Assembly: GCA_002706265.1 (NCBI GenBank)
Contig: PAKU01000028.1
Location: forward strand, 1-64,000
Origin: Polycyclovorans sp.
GTDB taxonomy: Bacteria; Pseudomonadota; Gammaproteobacteria; Nevskiales; Nevskiaceae
DNA length: 64,000 nucleotides
Direction: 5' to 3'
In this document: one piece after another, positions 35,427 to 44,906 of the stretch
Numbering within the stretch: position 1 is the stretch's first letter
Layout of the letters: each line of letters opens with the position of its first letter
The notes under the pieces: generated by a model
Databases searched by the model: none
The model's input: the letters and a program-made list of their open reading frames with translations, nothing else
Told to the model about the DNA's origin: nothing
Translations under genes and position numbers: made by a program

Positions 35427-36605
35427 TCAACCCGCCGCGCGCTGGGCCAAGGCGGCCACTGCGGGCAGCGTCTTGCCTTCCAGAAACTCCAGGAACGCGC
35501 CGCCACCGGTGGAGATGTAGCTGATGCGGTCGGCGACTCCGAATTTGTCGATGGCGGCCAGGGTGTCGCCGCCCCCGGCCAGCGAGAAGCCATCGGATTC
35601 GGCGATGGCCAGCGCCAGGGCCTTGGTGCCCGCGGCGAAGCTGTCGTACTCGAACACGCCCACCGGGCCGTTCCAGACGATGGTGCCGCAGTTTTTCAGC
35701 AGGCCGGCCAGTGTGGCGCGGGTTCTGGGGCCGATGTCGAGAATCATCTCGTCGGCTTCCACGTCATCGACCAGGCGCACTTCGGCGTGTGCTTCGTTGC
35801 TGAACTCGGGGGCCACGACCACGTCGAGCGGCATGGGAATGTCGCCGCCGCGGGCGCGGATGGTCGCCAGAATCTCGCGCGCCGTATCGAGCATGTCGGG
35901 CTCGTAGAGGCTCTTGCCGACGGGCTTGCCGATGGCGGCCAAAAAGGTGTTGGCAATGCCGCCGCCGATGATGAGCTGGTCGGCCTTGTCGGCCAGGGTT
36001 TTCAGCAGATCGAGTTTGGTCGACACCTTCGAGCCACCGACAATCACCGCCAACGGTCGCTTGGGCGTGGCCAGCGCCTTGCCCAGCGCATCCAGCTCGG
36101 CCGACAGCAGCGGACCGGCGCAGGCCATCGGCGCCTTCAGGGCCACGCCGTGGGTGGAGCACTCGGCGCGGTGCGCGGTGCCGAAGGCATCCATCACGTA
36201 GACATCACAGAGCGCGGCCATGCGCGTGGCCAGCGCCTCGTCATCGGTTTTCTCGCCGACCAGAAAGCGGGTGTTCTCGCCCAGGGCGATCTGGCCGGGC
36301 TGCAGCGCCACGCCGTCGATCCAGTTGCTGATCAACGGCACGGTGCGACCGAGTTGTGCCGACAGCCATGCCGCCACCAGCGTCAACGAGTGCTCGGGTT
36401 CGAAGCGCCCCGCCTTGGGGCGGCCGAGGTGCGATATGACCAACACCGACGCACCGCGCTCCAGGGCCAGCTTGAGGGTCGGCAGGCTGGCGCGCAGACG
36501 GGCGTCCGAGGCGATGCGGCCGTTGGCGATCGGCACGTTCAGATCCTGACGGATCAGCAGGCGTTTACCGGCGAGGTCTAGCGATTCAAGGCGAAGAAAA
36601 TTCAT
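35427..36605 (-). CDS. pgk: Phosphoglycerate kinase
   Basis: 392 residues. Transfers phosphate from 1,3-bisphosphoglycerate to ADP in glycolysis. Visible motifs: [11 protein letters not shown], the substrate-binding [26 protein letters not shown], the ADP-binding [31 protein letters not shown] and the Gly-rich GGGDTLAAI. The ATG at 36605 gives the family start; an in-frame upstream ATG would add only four residues. It lies downstream of gap on the same strand, but a terminator-like hairpin separates the two, so pgk may depend on partial read-through or its own promoter. Confidence 0.96.
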   Translation of the reverse strand: MNFLRLESLDLAGKRLLIRQDLNVPIANGRIASDARLRASLPTLKLALERGASVLVISHLGRPKAGRFEPEHSLTLVAAWLSAQLGRTVPLISNWIDGVALQPGQIALGENTRFLVGEKTDDEALATRMAALCDVYVMDAFGTAHRAECSTHGVALKAPMACAGPLLSAELDALGKALATPKRPLAVIVGGSKVSTKLDLLKTLADKADQLIIGGGIANTFLAAIGKPVGKSLYEPDMLDTAREILATIRARGGDIPMPLDVVVAPEFSNEAHAEVRLVDDVEADEMILDIGPRTRATLAGLLKNCGTIVWNGPVGVFEYDSFAAGTKALALAIAESDGFSLAGGGDTLAAIDKFGVADRISYISTGGGAFLEFLEGKTLPAVAALAQRAAG

Positions 36606-36642
36606 GGGCAATGGCACTCACGGACAAAAAATTCAGCGGGCA

Positions 36643-36680
36643 TAAAAAAGAACCGGCATCGCTGACACGACGGCCGGTTC
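36643..36680 (-). terminator. Terminator-like hairpin between gap and pgk
   Basis: Stem GAACCGGC (36650-36657) with GCCGGTTC (36673-36680) and a 15-base loop. On the minus strand it is followed by a T run (the A-rich CATAAAAAAG). It lies 27 bases after the gap stop and would lower transcription into pgk. Confidence 0.8.
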
Positions 36681-36706
36681 TCGGGTCACCTCATCACGGG
36701 TACGAC

Positions 36707-37714
36707 TTACTTCGCGTTGGTCAGGGCCACCGCGGTGTCGAGCATGCGGTTCGAGAAACCCCATTCGTTGTCGTACCACGACGCCACCTTGACCAGACGC
36801 TTGTCGATGACTTTCGTCAGCAGGGCATCCACGGTGCTGGAGGCCGGATCGTGGTTGAAGTCACTGCTCACCATCGGCGCGTCGGTGTAGTTCAGCACGC
36901 CTTTCAGCGGGCCGTCGGCGGCGGCCTTGAGCACGCTGTTCACTTCCTCGGCCGAGGTGTCGCGCGCGGCCACGAAGGTCAGGTCCACCAGCGACACGTT
37001 GATGGTCGGCACGCGCACCGAGTAGCCGTCGAGCTTGCCTTTGAGTTCGGGCAACACCAGGCCCACGGCGGCCGCGGCGCCGGTCTTGGTGGGAATCATG
37101 TTGTTGACCGCCGAGCGCGCACGACGCAGGTCGGAGTGGTACACGTCGGTCAGCACCTGATCGTTGGTGAAAGCGTGAATGGTTGTCATCTGCCCGTGCA
37201 CCACGCCAATGGCGGTCTGCAGCGGCGCCACCAGCGGCGCAAGGCCGTTGGTGGTGCACGACGCGTTGCTGACAATGCTGTCGCTGGCCACGAGGGTGTC
37301 GTGGTTCACGCCATAGACGATGGTCTTCACGTCGTTGCCGGCCGGCTGGCTGACGATCACCTTCTTGGCGCCGCCCTTGATGTGCAGGCCGGCCTTTTCG
37401 GCCGTGGCGAAGAAACCGGTGCACTCCATGACCACGTCAACCCCGAGTTCGCCCCAGGGCAGCTGGGCCGGGTCGCGGTTGGCCAGCACGCGAATCTTGT
37501 CGCCGTTGACGATCATGTAATCGCCTTCCACTTCCACGGTGCCGGGGAAGCGGCCATGCGTGGTGTCGTAGCGCGTCAGGTGGGCGTTGGTGTCAACCGG
37601 ACCCAGGTCGTTGATCGCGACGATCTGCACGTCTTTGCGACCGCTTTCATAGAGCGCACGCAACACATTGCGCCCGATTCGTCCGTACCCGTTGATCCCG
37701 ACCTTGATCGCCAT
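36707..37714 (-). CDS. gap: Glyceraldehyde-3-phosphate dehydrogenase, type I
   Basis: 335 residues. NAD-binding start [17 protein letters not shown], the catalytic SNASCTTN with Cys153, and His180 in TTIHAFT, plus [13 protein letters not shown] at the end. The residues after the second strand (INDLGPVD) fit an NAD-dependent enzyme. It oxidises glyceraldehyde 3-phosphate in glycolysis, or runs in reverse. SQPAGND replaces the more usual SAPxKxD segment, a small family variation. Followed on the same strand by pgk after a terminator-like hairpin. Confidence 0.96.
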   Translation of the reverse strand: MAIKVGINGYGRIGRNVLRALYESGRKDVQIVAINDLGPVDTNAHLTRYDTTHGRFPGTVEVEGDYMIVNGDKIRVLANRDPAQLPWGELGVDVVMECTGFFATAEKAGLHIKGGAKKVIVSQPAGNDVKTIVYGVNHDTLVASDSIVSNASCTTNGLAPLVAPLQTAIGVVHGQMTTIHAFTNDQVLTDVYHSDLRRARSAVNNMIPTKTGAAAAVGLVLPELKGKLDGYSVRVPTINVSLVDLTFVAARDTSAEEVNSVLKAAADGPLKGVLNYTDAPMVSSDFNHDPASSTVDALLTKVIDKRLVKVASWYDNEWGFSNRMLDTAVALTNAK

Positions 37715-37853
37715 CGCCTACCGTCCTTTTTGAGTAAATGAACTGCACAAAGCGCCAGAATTGGCGTCAATGCGTGTTGAGGGGCCCATATTTTAACTGA
37801 CTCGAACCCGACTCATTCTCGACCGCCGATCCGCAGGCGCCTGTGACCTGCGG

Positions 37854-38438
37854 TCAGCCGTCACGCCAGAGCTGGTCCCAGTCGAACCACGGCCCCGGAT
37901 CGGTCTTGCGGCCGGGCGCGATGTCGCTGTGGCCCACCACCCGCTCGCGGGTGATCTGCGGAAACGCCGATTGCAGTGCCCCCACGACCTGCCGCAGACG
38001 CCGCATCTGCGCGGTGGTGAACGGTCGGTGGTCCGAGCCCTCAAGCTCGATGCCGATCGAAAAATCATTGCAGCGGTCCCGGCCCTGCCAATGCGAGGCG
38101 CCGGCATGCCAGGCACGGGCGCTGAACGGCACGAACTGAATCAGCTCGCCGCGTCGGCGGATGAACAGGTGCGCCGACACCCGCACACCCGCCAGCGCCG
38201 CGAAGTAGGGATGCCCGGCCGGGTCCAGCCGGTTGGTGAACAACTGCATCACGGCAGGGCCGGAAAAACGCTCCGGCGGCAATGAAATGGCGTGAATCAC
38301 CAGCAATGAAATGTCATCGGCCACCGGCCGCGCGTCGTGGTTGGGCGAGGCCACCTGGCGCGCGCCCAGCAACCAGTCGCCGTCGGCGCTGACCCGCACG
38401 CCGCCCGAAAACCGTGCCGTCGTTACACTCGACCGCAT
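37854..38438 (-). CDS. ampD: 1,6-anhydro-N-acetylmuramyl-L-alanine amidase
   Basis: 194 residues. A cytoplasmic zinc amidase that cleaves the peptide from anhydro-muropeptides during peptidoglycan recycling. The first zinc His is in LLVIHAISLPPE; the last two ligands are in VVGHSDIAPGRKTDPGPWFD (His and Asp). AHLFIRRRGELIQFVPF and WHAGASHWQGRDRCNDFSIG complete the AmpD pattern. The frame continues upstream through the divergent M16 gene start; the ATG at 38438 gives the usual N-terminus. Together with amgK and murU at 45.6-47.3 kb it supplies parts of a muropeptide recycling route. Confidence 0.93.
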   Translation of the reverse strand: MRSSVTTARFSGGVRVSADGDWLLGARQVASPNHDARPVADDISLLVIHAISLPPERFSGPAVMQLFTNRLDPAGHPYFAALAGVRVSAHLFIRRRGELIQFVPFSARAWHAGASHWQGRDRCNDFSIGIELEGSDHRPFTTAQMRRLRQVVGALQSAFPQITRERVVGHSDIAPGRKTDPGPWFDWDQLWRDG

Positions 38439-38460
38439 TGCATCTGAACGAGGAGGTCGC

Positions 38461-41259
38461 ATGTTGCGCCAAGGGTCTGCGTTGTGGGCGGGGCTTTCAT
38501 TATGGGCTGCCGTGGGCCTTGCCGGCTGCGCGCTGGTGCCGCCCACCGGCGACGACAGCCCGGTCCCCGACACGCTGCCGCCGCTGCCCGAGGTGCGCAT
38601 TCCGTATCAGGAACACCAGCTCGACAACGGCCTGCGCGTGGTGCTGCACCAGGACCGCAAGGCGCCGCTGGTGGCGGTCAACGTCTGGTACCACGTGGGC
38701 AGCAAGGACGAGCGCCCAGGCCTCACCGGCTTTGCCCACCTGTTCGAGCACCTGATGTTTCGCGGCACCGAGCACTTCGACGACGATCCATTCAAGTTGC
38801 TGGAGCCCATTGGCGCCACCCGCCTCAACGGCACCACCTGGTACGACCGCACCAACTACTTCCAGAACGTGCCCACCGGGGCGCTGGACCGCGCACTGTG
38901 GATCGAGGCCGAGCGCATGGGCTTCATTTTGCCGGTGCTCACCCAAAGCAAGCTCGACGAAGAAGTGGGCGTGGTGCTCAACGAAAAGAAGCAGGGTGAA
39001 AACCAGCCCTACGGCGGCATCTGGGAGATCATCGCCAAGCGCGCCTGGCCCGAAGGCCACCCCTATTCATGGACCGCCATCGGCTCGGAAGAAGACCTGC
39101 GCGCCGCCACCCTGGACGACGTGAGCCACTGGTTCGAGACCCACTACGGCGCGGCCAACGCCACGCTGGTGATTGCCGGCGACATCGCGTTCGACGACGC
39201 ACTGGCACGCGTCAAACACTATTTTGGCGACCTGCCGCCCGGCCCGCCGCGCCAGCGCGTCGAAGCCTGGGTGGCGCCGCGCGACACCGCCACCCGCCAC
39301 CGCCTGCAAGACCGCGTGCCGCAAGCGCGGCAGATCATGACCTGGAACGTGCCCGGCTACTGCGAGGCCGACCACACCCTGCTGGAACTGGCCGCGCAGG
39401 TCTTCGCCAGCGGCAAGAACACCCCGCTGTACGACCGGCTGGTCTTCAAGGAACAGCGCGCCACCAGCGCCTCGGCCGGCATGCTGCCCACCGAGATTGC
39501 CTCGCAGTTCCTCATCGACGTGATGGTCGCCACCGACGCCGCCGTGCCCGACACCGAAGCGGTGGTCCGCGAAGAACTGGCGCGTTTTCTCGCCGAAGGC
39601 CCCAGCGAAACCGCACTGGAGCGCGCCCGCACGCAAATTTTTGCCGGCGCGGTGCGCGGTCTTGAACGCATCGACGGCTACAGCGGCAAGGCCAATGCAC
39701 TGGCCCAGGCCGCCGTGTATTGCGGCGATCCCGGTTTTGTCGACGTGTGGCTCGAACGGGTGCGCACCGCCACCCCGGCGGCCGTGCGCGACGCCGCACG
39801 GCGCTGGCTCTCGCGCGGCGACTTCACCCTTACCGTCGAACCCTTCAAGGCCGAAGCCGAAGCCGAAGCCGAGGCTGAGACCGACGCCGAAGCCCCCGGC
39901 GCGCTCGATCGCAGCATCATTCCCGCCGTCGGCGAAGCCGATGCCCTCAGCCTGCCGAGCCTGGAGCACTTCACCCTCAGCAACGGCATTCGCGTGGCGC
40001 TGGCGCAGCGCGACGCAGCGCCGGTGGTGCAATACACCCTGCTGTTCCCCGCCGGTCATGCGGCCGATCACCTGAGCGCGCCCGGCACCGCGGCACTGGC
40101 GATGGCGTGGATGAGCGAAGGCGCCGGCACCCTCGATGCGCTGGAACTGGCGGCCGAATCCGACCGCCTCGGCGCGGCCATCAGCAGCGGCAACACCCTG
40201 GACCTGTCGTTCGTCAGCCTCAACGCCCTCAGCTCGCGGCAGGCCCCCAGCCTGGCACTGATGGCCGACGTGGTGCGGCATCCGCGCTTCAACCCCGACG
40301 ACTTCGAGCGCCTGCAACGGCGCACCCTGGCCGCGCTGGCCCAGGCCGCGGCCGACCCCACCAGCATCGCCAACAACCGCTGGGCGCGCGCCCTGTTCGG
40401 GGCCGATCACCCCTACGGCATGCCCGGCAGCGGGCTGGGCACACCCGAATCGGTGCAGGCCATGACCCCGGACGCCGTCAGCGCGTTTCATCGCCGGTGG
40501 CTGCGCCCCGACCGGGCGCAAATGCTGATCGTCGGCGACACCGACCGGGCCACCGTGGAGCCCCTGCTGGAAGCCAGCTTCGGCGACTGGCAAGCCCCCC
40601 GCGAGGCACCCCCCACCCTGCCCCTGCCGCCCGTGGACGCGCCCAGCGAGCCCAAGGTCTTGATGGTGCATCAACCGGACGCACCGCAGTCGGTGCTGCT
40701 GGTGGCCGCGCTGGCCCCGCCCTTCGCCGCCCCCAATGCACGCGCGCTGGACGTGGCCAACAGCGTGCTGGGCGGCACCTTCGCCGCGCGCCTCAACCAA
40801 CGCCTGCGCGTGGAAAAAAGCTGGAGCTACGGGGCCTACTCCCGCCTCAACGCCAGCCTGGGCCCGCGGGCCTGGGTGGCCAGCGCCAGCGTCCAGACCG
40901 ACCGCACCGCCGACGCACTCGCCGAGTTGATGCACCTGCTCGAAGAGCCGCTGAACACCCGGCCGTTCACCGCCAAAGAAGTGGAATACGCCGCCGGCAA
41001 CCTGACCCGCAGCCTGCCGGGCCGCAACGAGACCACCGGCGAGGTCGCCAGCGCGCTCATGCTGCCGCTGGTCCACGGGCTGGACGAGGGTTACTGGAAC
41101 GACTACGTGCCTGCCATTCAGGCGGTGGATGCCGCTGCGGCACGCGAGGCCTTTGCGGCGCTGGGCCTGCCCGACCACGCCGTCATCGTCATCGTGGGCG
41201 ATCTCACGCAGATTGAAGAACCGGTGAATGCCGTGCTTGAAAAACGGGGACTGCGATAG
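38461..41259 (+). CDS. M16 family zinc metallopeptidase lipoprotein
   Basis: 932 residues from an ATG with a perfect AGGAGG 6 bases ahead. Lipobox GLAGC at Cys23. Two pitrilysin-like halves: the first has the inverted zinc motif HLFEH (His93-His97) with the downstream Glu region EEVGVVLNEKKQ; the second (from about 520) lacks HxxEH and is the usual inactive half. The halves are joined by an Ala/Glu-rich linker near 465-485. Predicted periplasmic, outer-membrane-anchored peptidase that degrades peptides. The start is only 22 bases from the divergent ampD start. Confidence 0.93.
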   Translation: MLRQGSALWAGLSLWAAVGLAGCALVPPTGDDSPVPDTLPPLPEVRIPYQEHQLDNGLRVVLHQDRKAPLVAVNVWYHVGSKDERPGLTGFAHLFEHLMFRGTEHFDDDPFKLLEPIGATRLNGTTWYDRTNYFQNVPTGALDRALWIEAERMGFILPVLTQSKLDEEVGVVLNEKKQGENQPYGGIWEIIAKRAWPEGHPYSWTAIGSEEDLRAATLDDVSHWFETHYGAANATLVIAGDIAFDDALARVKHYFGDLPPGPPRQRVEAWVAPRDTATRHRLQDRVPQARQIMTWNVPGYCEADHTLLELAAQVFASGKNTPLYDRLVFKEQRATSASAGMLPTEIASQFLIDVMVATDAAVPDTEAVVREELARFLAEGPSETALERARTQIFAGAVRGLERIDGYSGKANALAQAAVYCGDPGFVDVWLERVRTATPAAVRDAARRWLSRGDFTLTVEPFKAEAEAEAEAETDAEAPGALDRSIIPAVGEADALSLPSLEHFTLSNGIRVALAQRDAAPVVQYTLLFPAGHAADHLSAPGTAALAMAWMSEGAGTLDALELAAESDRLGAAISSGNTLDLSFVSLNALSSRQAPSLALMADVVRHPRFNPDDFERLQRRTLAALAQAAADPTSIANNRWARALFGADHPYGMPGSGLGTPESVQAMTPDAVSAFHRRWLRPDRAQMLIVGDTDRATVEPLLEASFGDWQAPREAPPTLPLPPVDAPSEPKVLMVHQPDAPQSVLLVAALAPPFAAPNARALDVANSVLGGTFAARLNQRLRVEKSWSYGAYSRLNASLGPRAWVASASVQTDRTADALAELMHLLEEPLNTRPFTAKEVEYAAGNLTRSLPGRNETTGEVASALMLPLVHGLDEGYWNDYVPAIQAVDAAAAREAFAALGLPDHAVIVIVGDLTQIEEPVNAVLEKRGLR

Positions 41260-41558
41260 CCACCCCCCTCTATCTGGCCGCCGACCCGGTACAGGCCCAC
41301 CTGCTCAAGGACCATCTGGCCGAGCATCACATCGAGGTGGATGTCTTCGACGCCCACGCCGTCGGCGCGCGCGGTGAACTGGCGGCCATCGTCTACCCCC
41401 GCCTCGTGCTGCGTGACCCGACGCAGCACCAACGGGCACGCGCCCTCATCGCCCGCTGGGAAGCCCGTAGCGACCAGCCCGACTGGCCCTGCCCCTGCGG
41501 CGAGCCCAACCCCGCCGCGTTCGAAACCTGCTGGGCCTGCGGCCGCGAGCGCCCCTGA
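41256..41558 (+). CDS. DUF2007 protein with C-terminal zinc ribbon, non-canonical start
   Basis: About 100 residues. The DUF2007 (putative signal-transducing) fold begins PLYLAADPVQAHLLKDHLAE and continues IEVDVFDAHAVGARGELAA. It is followed by a zinc ribbon, CPCGEPNPAAFETCWACGRE. The first ATG/GTG/TTG in frame is the GTG at 41337, which would remove the first beta strand and helix of the domain. The open frame reaches back only to 41241. The likeliest start is ATA at 41256, overlapping the M16 stop TAG and preceded by GGGGA. The extent is given from that codon; the true initiation codon is uncertain. Confidence 0.65.
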   Translation: MATPLYLAADPVQAHLLKDHLAEHHIEVDVFDAHAVGARGELAAIVYPRLVLRDPTQHQRARALIARWEARSDQPDWPCPCGEPNPAAFETCWACGRERP

Positions 41559-41569
41559 GTCACCACGCC

Positions 41570-42025
41570 ATGCACGTTGCGCTGTATCAACCCGAAATTC
41601 CGCCCAACACCGGCAACATCATCCGCCTGTGCGCCAACACCGGCGCCCGGCTGCACCTGATCCATCCACTCGGCTTCAGGACCGACGACAGGTCATTGTC
41701 ACGGGCCGGGCTGGACTATCACGAGCAGGCCGTCATCACCCACCACGCCGACTGGGCCGCGTTCTGCGCCTGGCGCGCCCAACAGCCACCGCACCTGCTC
41801 TGGGCCTACACCACCAAAGCGACCCGGCGCCACGACGATGCCACCCCCGGCGCCGACGACATCCTGCTGTTCGGCCCGGAAAGCCGTGGACTGCCCGCCG
41901 ACCTTCTCGACAGCCTGCCCGGCGAACAGCGCCTGCGTTTACCCATGCGGCCGGGCAGCCGCAGCCTGAATCTGTCGAACACAGTGGCCGTGGCCGTCTA
42001 TCAGGCGTGGGGACGGTTGATCTAG
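41570..42025 (+). CDS. trmL: tRNA (cytidine(34)-2'-O)-methyltransferase
   Basis: 151 residues of the SPOUT knot family. It methylates the wobble ribose of tRNA-Leu isoacceptors. Motifs: YQPEIPPNTGNIIRLCANTG, LLFGPESRGLP and the C-terminal knot LRLPM then SRSLNLSNTVAVAVYQAW. Length is exactly that of TrmL. It follows DUF2007 by 11 bases in the same direction. Confidence 0.95.
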   Translation: MHVALYQPEIPPNTGNIIRLCANTGARLHLIHPLGFRTDDRSLSRAGLDYHEQAVITHHADWAAFCAWRAQQPPHLLWAYTTKATRRHDDATPGADDILLFGPESRGLPADLLDSLPGEQRLRLPMRPGSRSLNLSNTVAVAVYQAWGRLI

Positions 42026-42208
42026 ACCTGGCACCTGACACGACCGTCAGGCACACCGGCGGCGGGCGCGTGGCGGCGAAAGCCCCAAGGGCGGGCCGTG
42101 CCCGCCACCTTCGGTGTGCGATGCGACCTGCTGTCAGAAGCAAAGCCCTCAGGCCGGCCATCAGCAATGGCGGTGAGGGCGTTGCAACCCACCCCGCCCA
42201 GGCTGGCG

Positions 42209-42895
42209 CTAAAGCTTGATCTCGGCCAAGGTCGCCACTTGGCGATGCCCCGGCGCTGCCTGGGTCTTGCCGTCGCGCACCACTTGGCAGGTCTGCAATC
42301 CCGCGTCACGCGCCGCGTCGAGTTCGGCGCCCACGTCTGACAAAAACAGGATCTCTTCCGGCGCACAGCCCACGGCCTCGACGATGGCGCGGTAGCTGGC
42401 CACCTCGCGCTTGCCGCCCACGCGGGTGTCGAAGTAGTCGGTGAACAATGGCGTGAGGTCGCCGTGGGCGGTGTGGCCAAAGATCAGCTTCTGCGCCGTG
42501 ACCGAGCCGGAGGAGTAGACGTACAGCGCCAGGCCGTCGCCGTGCCACCGGTGCAGCGCGGCCGGGGTGTCGGGGTAGACGTGCCCCTGCAGTTCACCCT
42601 GTGCGTAGCCCTCGGCCCAGATCATCCCCTGCAAGGCTTTGAGCGGCGTGGCCTTGCGGTCTTCGTCGATCCACTGCTCCAGCACGTCGGCGGCTTCGGC
42701 CAGCGACAGGTCGCATCCCACGAGCTGCTCCACGGCGTCGAGCTGAATGTGCACCTCGTCTTGATGCGCGTTGGCGCGCAGCCAGTCACGGATGCGCGCT
42801 CGCGCGTAGGGGAACAAGGTCTCGTGGACGAAATCGATGGAGGAGGTGGTGCCTTCGATGTCGGTAAGAATCGCTTTGATCGGCTGCCCGCCCAT
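42209..42895 (-). CDS. mtnC: Acireductone synthase (enolase-phosphatase E1)
   Basis: 228 residues. HAD-type enzyme of methionine salvage: enolises and dephosphorylates 2,3-diketo-5-methylthiopentyl-1-phosphate to acireductone. Motif I is ILTDIEGTTSSIDFVHETLF, motif II LYVYSSGSVTAQKLIF, motif III/IV GGKREVASY and ILFLSDVGAELDAA. It starts immediately after the mtnD stop (TGAATG) and ends the mtnB-mtnD-mtnC operon. Confidence 0.96.
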   Translation of the reverse strand: MGGQPIKAILTDIEGTTSSIDFVHETLFPYARARIRDWLRANAHQDEVHIQLDAVEQLVGCDLSLAEAADVLEQWIDEDRKATPLKALQGMIWAEGYAQGELQGHVYPDTPAALHRWHGDGLALYVYSSGSVTAQKLIFGHTAHGDLTPLFTDYFDTRVGGKREVASYRAIVEAVGCAPEEILFLSDVGAELDAARDAGLQTCQVVRDGKTQAAPGHRQVATLAEIKL

Positions 42896-43450
42896 TCAGG
42901 CCGCCGCGCCCGCGTAGGCGGGAAACCTGGTGGCGATCGCATCGCCGGTGAAATGCCCCACCCAGCCCTCGGGCTGGGTGAAGAAGCGAATCGCCTTGAA
43001 CAGCGGCCGGGGCCCCATGTCGAACCAGTGCGTGGTGTGGGCCGGCAGTTCGATCAGGTCGCCTGCGGTGCATTCGGTCATGTACACCTTGCCGTTCTTG
43101 CGGATGTAGAACACGCCCGCGCCGTCAACGAAGAAGCGAATCTCGAAGTCGTGGTGCACGTGCTCGGCAAGAAATTTCTGCCGTGCCTCGCCGGCCTGCG
43201 GGTGATCGGGGTGCATGCCCATCACGTCGACGCTCTGGAAGCCGTACTTGGCGTTCAGCGCCGCCACCGAGCCTTCGTAGGCTTTCAGTACGGTCTCGCT
43301 GCTGGCATCGGGCGCCAGCTGTTCGCTGGCGGTCCAGCGCTGCAGGGGCACGCCAATGGCGGCCAGCTCGGCCTGGATGGCGTCGAAATCATCGGTGTGC
43401 AGCAGCGGGGTTTGCGGATCGGTGTCGGCAAATACGGTCAGGGTGGTCAT
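42896..43450 (-). CDS. mtnD: Acireductone dioxygenase
   Basis: 184 residues, cupin fold. With iron it converts acireductone and O2 to the keto-acid precursor of methionine and formate. The metal ligands are His97, His99 and Glu103 (EHVHHDFEIRFFVDG) and His141 (LPAHTTHWFDMG). Length is close to the Klebsiella enzyme (179). Its ATG overlaps the mtnB stop by 4 bases. Confidence 0.96.
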   Translation of the reverse strand: MTTLTVFADTDPQTPLLHTDDFDAIQAELAAIGVPLQRWTASEQLAPDASSETVLKAYEGSVAALNAKYGFQSVDVMGMHPDHPQAGEARQKFLAEHVHHDFEIRFFVDGAGVFYIRKNGKVYMTECTAGDLIELPAHTTHWFDMGPRPLFKAIRFFTQPEGWVGHFTGDAIATRFPAYAGAAA

Positions 43451-44064
43451 CGGTCAAGCTCCATCAATAAGCAGTCCAGCATGAATTCCAGCGCTTCCAC
43501 GGCATACCGTGCCTGCGCAACGTTTCGGCCCCAGGCGTACAGGCCGTGGCCGGCAATCAGATAGGCGGGAAAAGGGGCCTGGCGCATCCGTGCATCAACG
43601 CCGGCCGCCAGGCGGGCAATGTCCTGATCATTCTCGAACACCGGCAACACCACCGTTTCAGCCGGATCGGGCTGCCCCGGCAACACCTTCATCAGTTCGA
43701 ACCCGCTGAGGCTGAGCTGCTCGAACCGCCGCGACAGCACCGTATTGGCGCGCGAATGCGTGTGCAGCACACAGCCCACCTCGGGCACCCGTGCGTAGAC
43801 CTGAACATGCAACCCGGTCTCGTAGGAGGTCTTGCGGCCCGGTTCCTGCGGGCGGCCATCCAGGTCGGCCCGCAGAAACTGCGCCGGGCTCAGCTCGCCC
43901 TTGTGCCCGCCGGAGGCCGTGATCAACAGTTCATCTGCCCCGATCCGGGCCGAAAAATTGCCGCCGCTGGCCGGCACCCAGCCACGCTGGTGAAACAGGT
44001 GACCGGCCATGATCATGGCCTCGGCCGCTTCGGCGGCGCCGGGATATCGCATTGGGTCGTTCAT
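43447..44064 (-). CDS. mtnB: Methylthioribulose-1-phosphate dehydratase
   Basis: 205 residues of the class II aldolase/adducin fold. Zinc ligands are visible in CVLHTHSRANTVLS and the late His in LIAGHGLYAWGRN; WVPASGGNFSARIG is the family start motif. The frame is open up to 44172, but the ATG at 44064 (MNDPMRYPG) is the natural start. It is first in the mtnB-mtnD-mtnC salvage operon. Genes for the earlier steps (mtnA, mtnN or mtnP) are not in the window. Confidence 0.94.
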   Translation of the reverse strand: MNDPMRYPGAAEAAEAMIMAGHLFHQRGWVPASGGNFSARIGADELLITASGGHKGELSPAQFLRADLDGRPQEPGRKTSYETGLHVQVYARVPEVGCVLHTHSRANTVLSRRFEQLSLSGFELMKVLPGQPDPAETVVLPVFENDQDIARLAAGVDARMRQAPFPAYLIAGHGLYAWGRNVAQARYAVEALEFMLDCLLMELDR

Positions 44065-44189
44065 CGCGCCGAACTGTAAGCCACGCCTGAATGCGGAACA
44101 ATGACAGCCGACCTGCGGTTGACGTGCCGGCGCAATCCGGCAACGGTTCGGCCTCGTCGCATCTTCACACACGCCAAGGAGAACCCCTT

Positions 44190-44906
44190 ATGAGCATCAC
44201 CACCCGTACCGTCGACTACACCCACGGCGGCAAGACCTTCGAGGCCTTCGTGGCCGTTGACAGCGCCCTCCAAGGCCCCCGGCCGGTCGTGCTGGTGGGG
44301 CACCAGTGGGGTGGCCGGGACGCCTTTGCCGACGGCCACGCCCAGCGGCTTGCGGCGGCCGGCTACCTGGGCGTGGCCTGGGATCTCTACGGCAAAGGCG
44401 TGCGCGGCAACAGCGTTGAAGAAAACAGCGCGCTGATGACGCCGCTGATGGAAAACCGCGGCGAGCTGCTGGCCCGCATCAATGCCGCCGTGGCGCTGGC
44501 CAAGGCCCAGCCCGAGGCCGACACCGGCCGCGTGGCCGTGATCGGCTATTGCTTTGGCGGCCTGTGCGCGCTCGACCTGGCCCGCAGCGGCGCCGACGTG
44601 CGCGGCGTGGTCAGCTTTCATGGCCTGCTCAAGCCCAACGGCCTGCCGGCCAAGCCGATCAAGGCCAAGGCCCTGGTGCTGCACGGCGCCGACGACCCGA
44701 TGGCGCCCATCGAAGACGTGGTTGCCTTCCGCAAGGAATTCACCGAAGGCGGCAGCGACTGGCAACTGCACCTCTACGGCCACACCCAGCACGCCTTCTC
44801 GGTGCCGGGCGCCAATATCGCGGACCTGGGCATCAAGCACAACGCCGACGCCGAACGTCGTTCGGCGGTCAGCGAGCGCGACTTTCTCAAGGAAGTCCTG
44901 GCCTGA
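44190..44906 (+). CDS. Dienelactone hydrolase family protein
   Basis: 238 residues. Alpha/beta hydrolase with the DLH-type nucleophile Cys121 in VIGYCFGGLCAL, an Asp in HGADDPMAPIED, and His in YGHTQHAFSVPGA. The ATG at 44190 has AAGGAGAA 7 bases upstream. The substrate is unknown; DLH-family members cleave lactones or esters of varied compounds. The stop overlaps the CTG that appears to start the following gene. Confidence 0.9.
   Translation: MSITTRTVDYTHGGKTFEAFVAVDSALQGPRPVVLVGHQWGGRDAFADGHAQRLAAAGYLGVAWDLYGKGVRGNSVEENSALMTPLMENRGELLARINAAVALAKAQPEADTGRVAVIGYCFGGLCALDLARSGADVRGVVSFHGLLKPNGLPAKPIKAKALVLHGADDPMAPIEDVVAFRKEFTEGGSDWQLHLYGHTQHAFSVPGANIADLGIKHNADAERRSAVSERDFLKEVLA

Noticed and set aside
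39067..41178. 703-codon open frame on the minus strand
   Set aside because: Antisense to the M16 peptidase, whose zinc motif and lipobox are clear. The translation is low-complexity Gly/His/Gln-rich, a typical GC shadow.
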